Assembly (NCBI GenBank): GCA_920105625.2
Contig: CAKKTE020000559.1
Coordinates: 62,001 to 126,000, forward strand
DNA length: 64,000 nt
Source: Clusia tigrina
Lineage: Eukaryota > Arthropoda > Insecta > Diptera > Clusiidae
Direction of reading: 5' to 3'
Part shown: positions 60,960 through 64,000 of the stretch, one piece after another
How positions within the stretch are numbered: the first letter of the stretch is position 1
Layout of the letters: every line of letters begins with the position of its first letter
The notes under the pieces: generated by a model
Database searches by the model: none
The model's input: only the letters and a program-made list of their open reading frames with translations
What the model was told of the DNA's origin: nothing
Position numbers and translations under genes: made by a program

Positions 60960-62919
60960 ACTTTGATAGGTGTACGACGTACTGTATAGAAGCTAGGGCC
61001 ATTTGAAGTTTTACCAGTGTTTGATATGGGACTCAAGGGTAGCATAGCTTTGAGCGATAGCTTAAATTGACAAGGGGCTCGAATACTTTATTGTTACAAA
61101 ATTTCAAGGTTTTATGACGCTCCAGGAAAAAGTTATAAGCATTTGTATGTTGCAAACTTTGATAGTTGTAGGACGTACCGTATAGAAGTTATTGCCATTT
61201 GAAGTTTTATCAGTGTTTGCTTTGGGACTCAAGGGTAGCACAGCTTTGAGCGATCTCTTAAATTGACAAGAGGCTCGAGTACTTTATTGTTACAAAATTT
61301 CAAGGTTTTATGACGCTCCAGTAAAAAGTTACAAGCATTTGTATGTTGCAAACTTTGATAGGTGTAGGACGTACCGTATAGAAGTTAGGGCTATTTGAAG
61401 TTTTATCAGTGTTTGATTTGGGACTCAAGGGTAGCACAGCTTTGAGCGATAGCTTAAATTGACAAGAGGCTCGAGTACTTTATTGTTACAAAATTTCAAG
61501 GTTTTATGATGCTCCAGTAAAAAGTTATAAGCATTTGTATGTTGCAAACTTTGATAGGTGTAGGACGTACCGTATAGAAGTTAGGGCCATTTGAAGTTTT
61601 ATCAGTGTTTGATTTGGGACTCAAGGGTAGCATAGCTTTGAGCGATAGCTTAAATTGGCAAGGGGCTCGAATACTTTATTGTTACAAAATTTCAAGGCTT
61701 TATGACGCTCCAGTAAAAAGTTACAAGCATTTATATGTTGCAAACTTTGATTGGTGTATGACGTACTGTATAGACGCTAGGGCCATTTGAAGTTTTATCA
61801 GTGTTTGATTTGGGACTCAAGGGTAGCATATCTTTGAGCGATAGTTTAAATTGACAAGGCGCTCGACTACTTTATTGTTACAAAATTTCAAGGTTTTATG
61901 ACGCTCCAGGAAAAAGTTACAAGCATTTGTATGTTGCAAACTTTGATAGGTGTAGGACGTACCGTATAGAAGTTAGGTCCATTTGAAGTTTTATCAGTGT
62001 TTGATTTGGGACTCAAGGGTAGCATAGCTTTGAGCGATAGCTTAAATTGACAAGAGGCTCGAGTACTTTATTGTTACAAAATTTCATAGTTTTATGACGC
62101 TCCAGTAAAAAGTTACAAGCATATGTATGTTGCAAACTTTGATAAGTGTAGGACGTACCGTATAGAAGTTAGGTCCATTTGAAGTTTTATCAGTGTTTGA
62201 TTTGGGACTCAAGGGTAGCATAGCTTTGAGCGATTGCTTAAATTGACAAGAGGCTCGAGTACTTTATTGTTACAAAATTTCAAGGTTTTATGACGCTCCA
62301 GTAAAAAGTTACAAGCATTTGTATGTCGCAAACTCTGATAGGTGTAGGGACGTGCCGTATAGAAGTTAGGGCCATTTGAAGTTTTATCAGTGTTTGATGT
62401 GGGACTCAAGGGTAGCACAGCTTTGAGCGATAGCTTAAATTGACAAGAGGCTCGAGTACTTTATTGTTACAAAATTTCAAGGTTTTATGACGCTCCAGTA
62501 AAAAGTTAGAAGCATTTGTATGTCGCAAACTCTGATAGGTGTAGGACGTGCCGTATAGAAGTTAGGGCCATTTTAAGTTTTATCAGTGTTTGATTTGGGA
62601 CTCAAGGGTAGCACAGCTTTGAGCGATAGCTTAAATTGACAAGAGGCTCGAGTAATTTATTGTTACAAAATTTCAAGGTTTTATGACGCTCCAGTAAAAA
62701 GTTACAAGCATTTGTATGTTGCAAACTTTGATAGGTGAAGGACGTACCGTATAGAAGTTAGGGCCATTTGAAGTTTTATCAGTGTTTGATTTGGGACTCA
62801 AGGGTAGCACAGCTTTGAGCGATAGCTTAAATTGACCAGAGGCTCGAGGACTTTATTGTTACAAAATTTCAAGGCTTTATGACGCTCCAGTAAAAAGTTA
62901 CAAGCATTTGTATGTTGCA
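60960..62919 (+). repeat. 10-mer higher-order unit H, copy 1 (1,960 bp)
   Basis: The offset to copy 2 is exactly 1,960 bp. Marks are GTACGACGTACTG (60973), CCAGGAAAAAG, GCGATCTCTTAAATTG (61251 and 63211), GATGCTCCAG (61508 and 63468), GGGCTATTTG, the TTGGCAAGGGGCTCGAATAC monomer (61605 and 63565), GATTGGTGTA, and AAGGCGCTCGACTAC. One monomer near 62347 has an inserted G (GTAGGGACGTGCC). Confidence 0.9.
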
Positions 62920-64000
62920 AACTTTGATAGGTGTACGACTTACTGTATAGAAGCTAGGGCCATTTGAAGTTTTATCAGTGTTTGATTTGGGACTCAAGGG
63001 TAGCATAGCTTTGAGCGATAGCTTAAATTGACAAGTTCTCGAATACTTTATTGTTACAAAATTTCAAGGTTTTATGACGCTCCAGGAAAAAGTTACAAGC
63101 ATTTGTATGTTGCAAATTTTGATAGGTGTAGGACGTACCGTATAGAAGTTAGGGCGATTTGAAGTTTTATCAGTGTTTGCTTTGGGACTCAAGGGTAGCA
63201 CAGCTTTGAGCGATCTCTTAAATTGACAAGAGGCTCGAGTACTTTATTGTTACAAAATTTCAAGGTTTTATGACGCTCCAGTAAAAAGTTACAAGCATTT
63301 GTATGTTGCAAACTTTGATAGGTGTAGGACGTACCGTATAGAAGTTAGGGCTATTTGAAGTTTTATCAGTGTTTGATTTGGGACTCAAGGGTAGCACAGC
63401 TTTGAGCGATAGCTTAAATTGACAAGAGGCTCGAGTACTTTATTGTTACAAAATTTCAAGGTTTTATGATGCTCCAGTAAAAAGTTACAAGCATTTGTAT
63501 GTTGCAAACTTTGATAGGTGTAGGACGTACCGTATAGAAGTTAGGGCCATTTGAAGTTTTATCAGTGTTTGATTTGGGACTCAAGGGTAGCATAGCTTTG
63601 AGCGATAGCTTAAATTGGCAAGGGGCTCGAATACTTTATTGTTACAAAATTTCAAGGCTTTATGACGCTCCAGTAAAAAGTTACAAGCATTTATATGTTG
63701 CAAACTTTGATTGGTGTACGACGTACTGTATAGAAGCTAGGGCCATTTGAAGTTTTATCAGTGTTTGATTTGGGACTCAAGGGTAGCATAGCTTTGAGCG
63801 ATAGTTTAAATTGACAAGGCGCTCGACTACTTTATTGTTACAAAATTTCAAGGTTTTATGACGCTCCAGGAAAAAGTTACAAGCATTTGTATGTTGCAAA
63901 CTTTGATAGGTGTAGGACGTACCGTATAGAAGTTAGGTCCATTTGAAGTTTTATCAGTGTTTGATTTGGGACTCAAGGGTAGCATAGCTTTGAGCGATAG
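62920..64000 (+). repeat. 10-mer unit H, copy 2, cut by window end
   Basis: This repeats the order of copy 1 for about 1.08 kb, to the window end in mid-monomer (GAGCGATAG). Differences include GTACGACTTACTG near 62934, GACAAGTTCTCGAATAC near 63033, and GGGCGATTTG at 63153 where copy 1 has ATTGCCATTTG. The array continues beyond the window. Confidence 0.88.

Larger units (their letters stand above)
1..64000 (+). repeat. Satellite DNA array, ~196 bp monomer, head to tail
   Basis: Every part of the window reads as the same ~196 bp unit in one orientation, about 326 times. Landmarks in order are GTTTTATCAG, GGGACTCAAGG, GAGCGATAGC, the XhoI site CTCGAG, GTTACAAAATTTC, GACGCTCCAG, TGTTGCAAAC, GGACGTACCG and GGGCCATTTGAA. 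The consensus, built by eye, has 73 G or C in 196 bases (37%). Monomers I aligned differ from it at roughly 2 to 10 sites, mostly substitutions. No other sequence interrupts the array and both window ends fall inside a monomer. Arrays of this unit length and uniformity are typical of eukaryotic centromeric or pericentromeric heterochromatin; that location is inferred, since flanks and chromatin data are absent. The family is not one I recognise. Confidence 0.98.

Noticed and set aside
1..64000. CRISPR array or bacterial repeat
   Set aside because: There are no short repeats alternating with unique spacers. The entire 196 bp unit is conserved, there are no flanking genes, and the length and higher-order structure are those of eukaryotic satellites.

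Overview
The whole 64 kb window is one block of satellite DNA. A monomer of about 196 bp is repeated head to tail on the + strand, roughly 326 times, from the first base to the last. The array enters and leaves the window in mid-monomer, so neither edge is seen. The consensus, built by eye, is about 37% G+C, has five CpGs and carries a central XhoI site (CTCGAG). I see no protein-coding gene, RNA gene, transposable element, CRISPR array, unrelated insertion or inverted segment. Short reading frames of 61-102 codons recur, but they depend on GTG/TTG starts, appear only where a variant removes a consensus stop, and cannot run through because 196 is not a multiple of 3.

This is a eukaryotic chromosome, most likely centromeric or pericentromeric heterochromatin of a plant or animal with methylated CpGs. 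I do not recognise the satellite family and cannot name the organism.

The real content is higher-order structure. Diagnostic variants show blocks of 3 to 16 monomers copied in tandem and then rearranged. Left to right: irregular ~1.75 kb multimers (0-2.8 kb); a 2,155/2,351 bp unit (2.8-7.3 kb) with a diverged partial third copy; a six-monomer cassette reused in four places (8.9-18.5 kb) with other monomers between; a very uniform 12-mer of 2,351 bp (19.2-25.1 kb); a 9-mer of 1,759 bp (25.8-29.3 kb); a 2,395 bp unit (30.8-35.6 kb); a 1,558 bp 8-mer with an inner 582 bp triplication step (39.3-42.9 kb); stub-bearing units of 1,220, 2,587 and 3,166 bp (43-50 kb); a 2,398 bp unit (49.7-56.1 kb) whose third copy lost three monomers; a 1,762/1,961 bp unit (56.8-60.6 kb); and a 10-mer of 1,960 bp (61-64 kb).

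Several markers act as lineage tags: a 43-44 bp partial-monomer stub (ten copies, only 31.9-54.8 kb), a 5 bp deletion (nine copies), a 13 bp deletion (two copies) and two subfamilies confined to the left part. Together they indicate repeated unequal crossover or amplification, with a change of subfamily composition near 28-30 kb. Block boundaries are approximate because they were placed by eye from informative variants.
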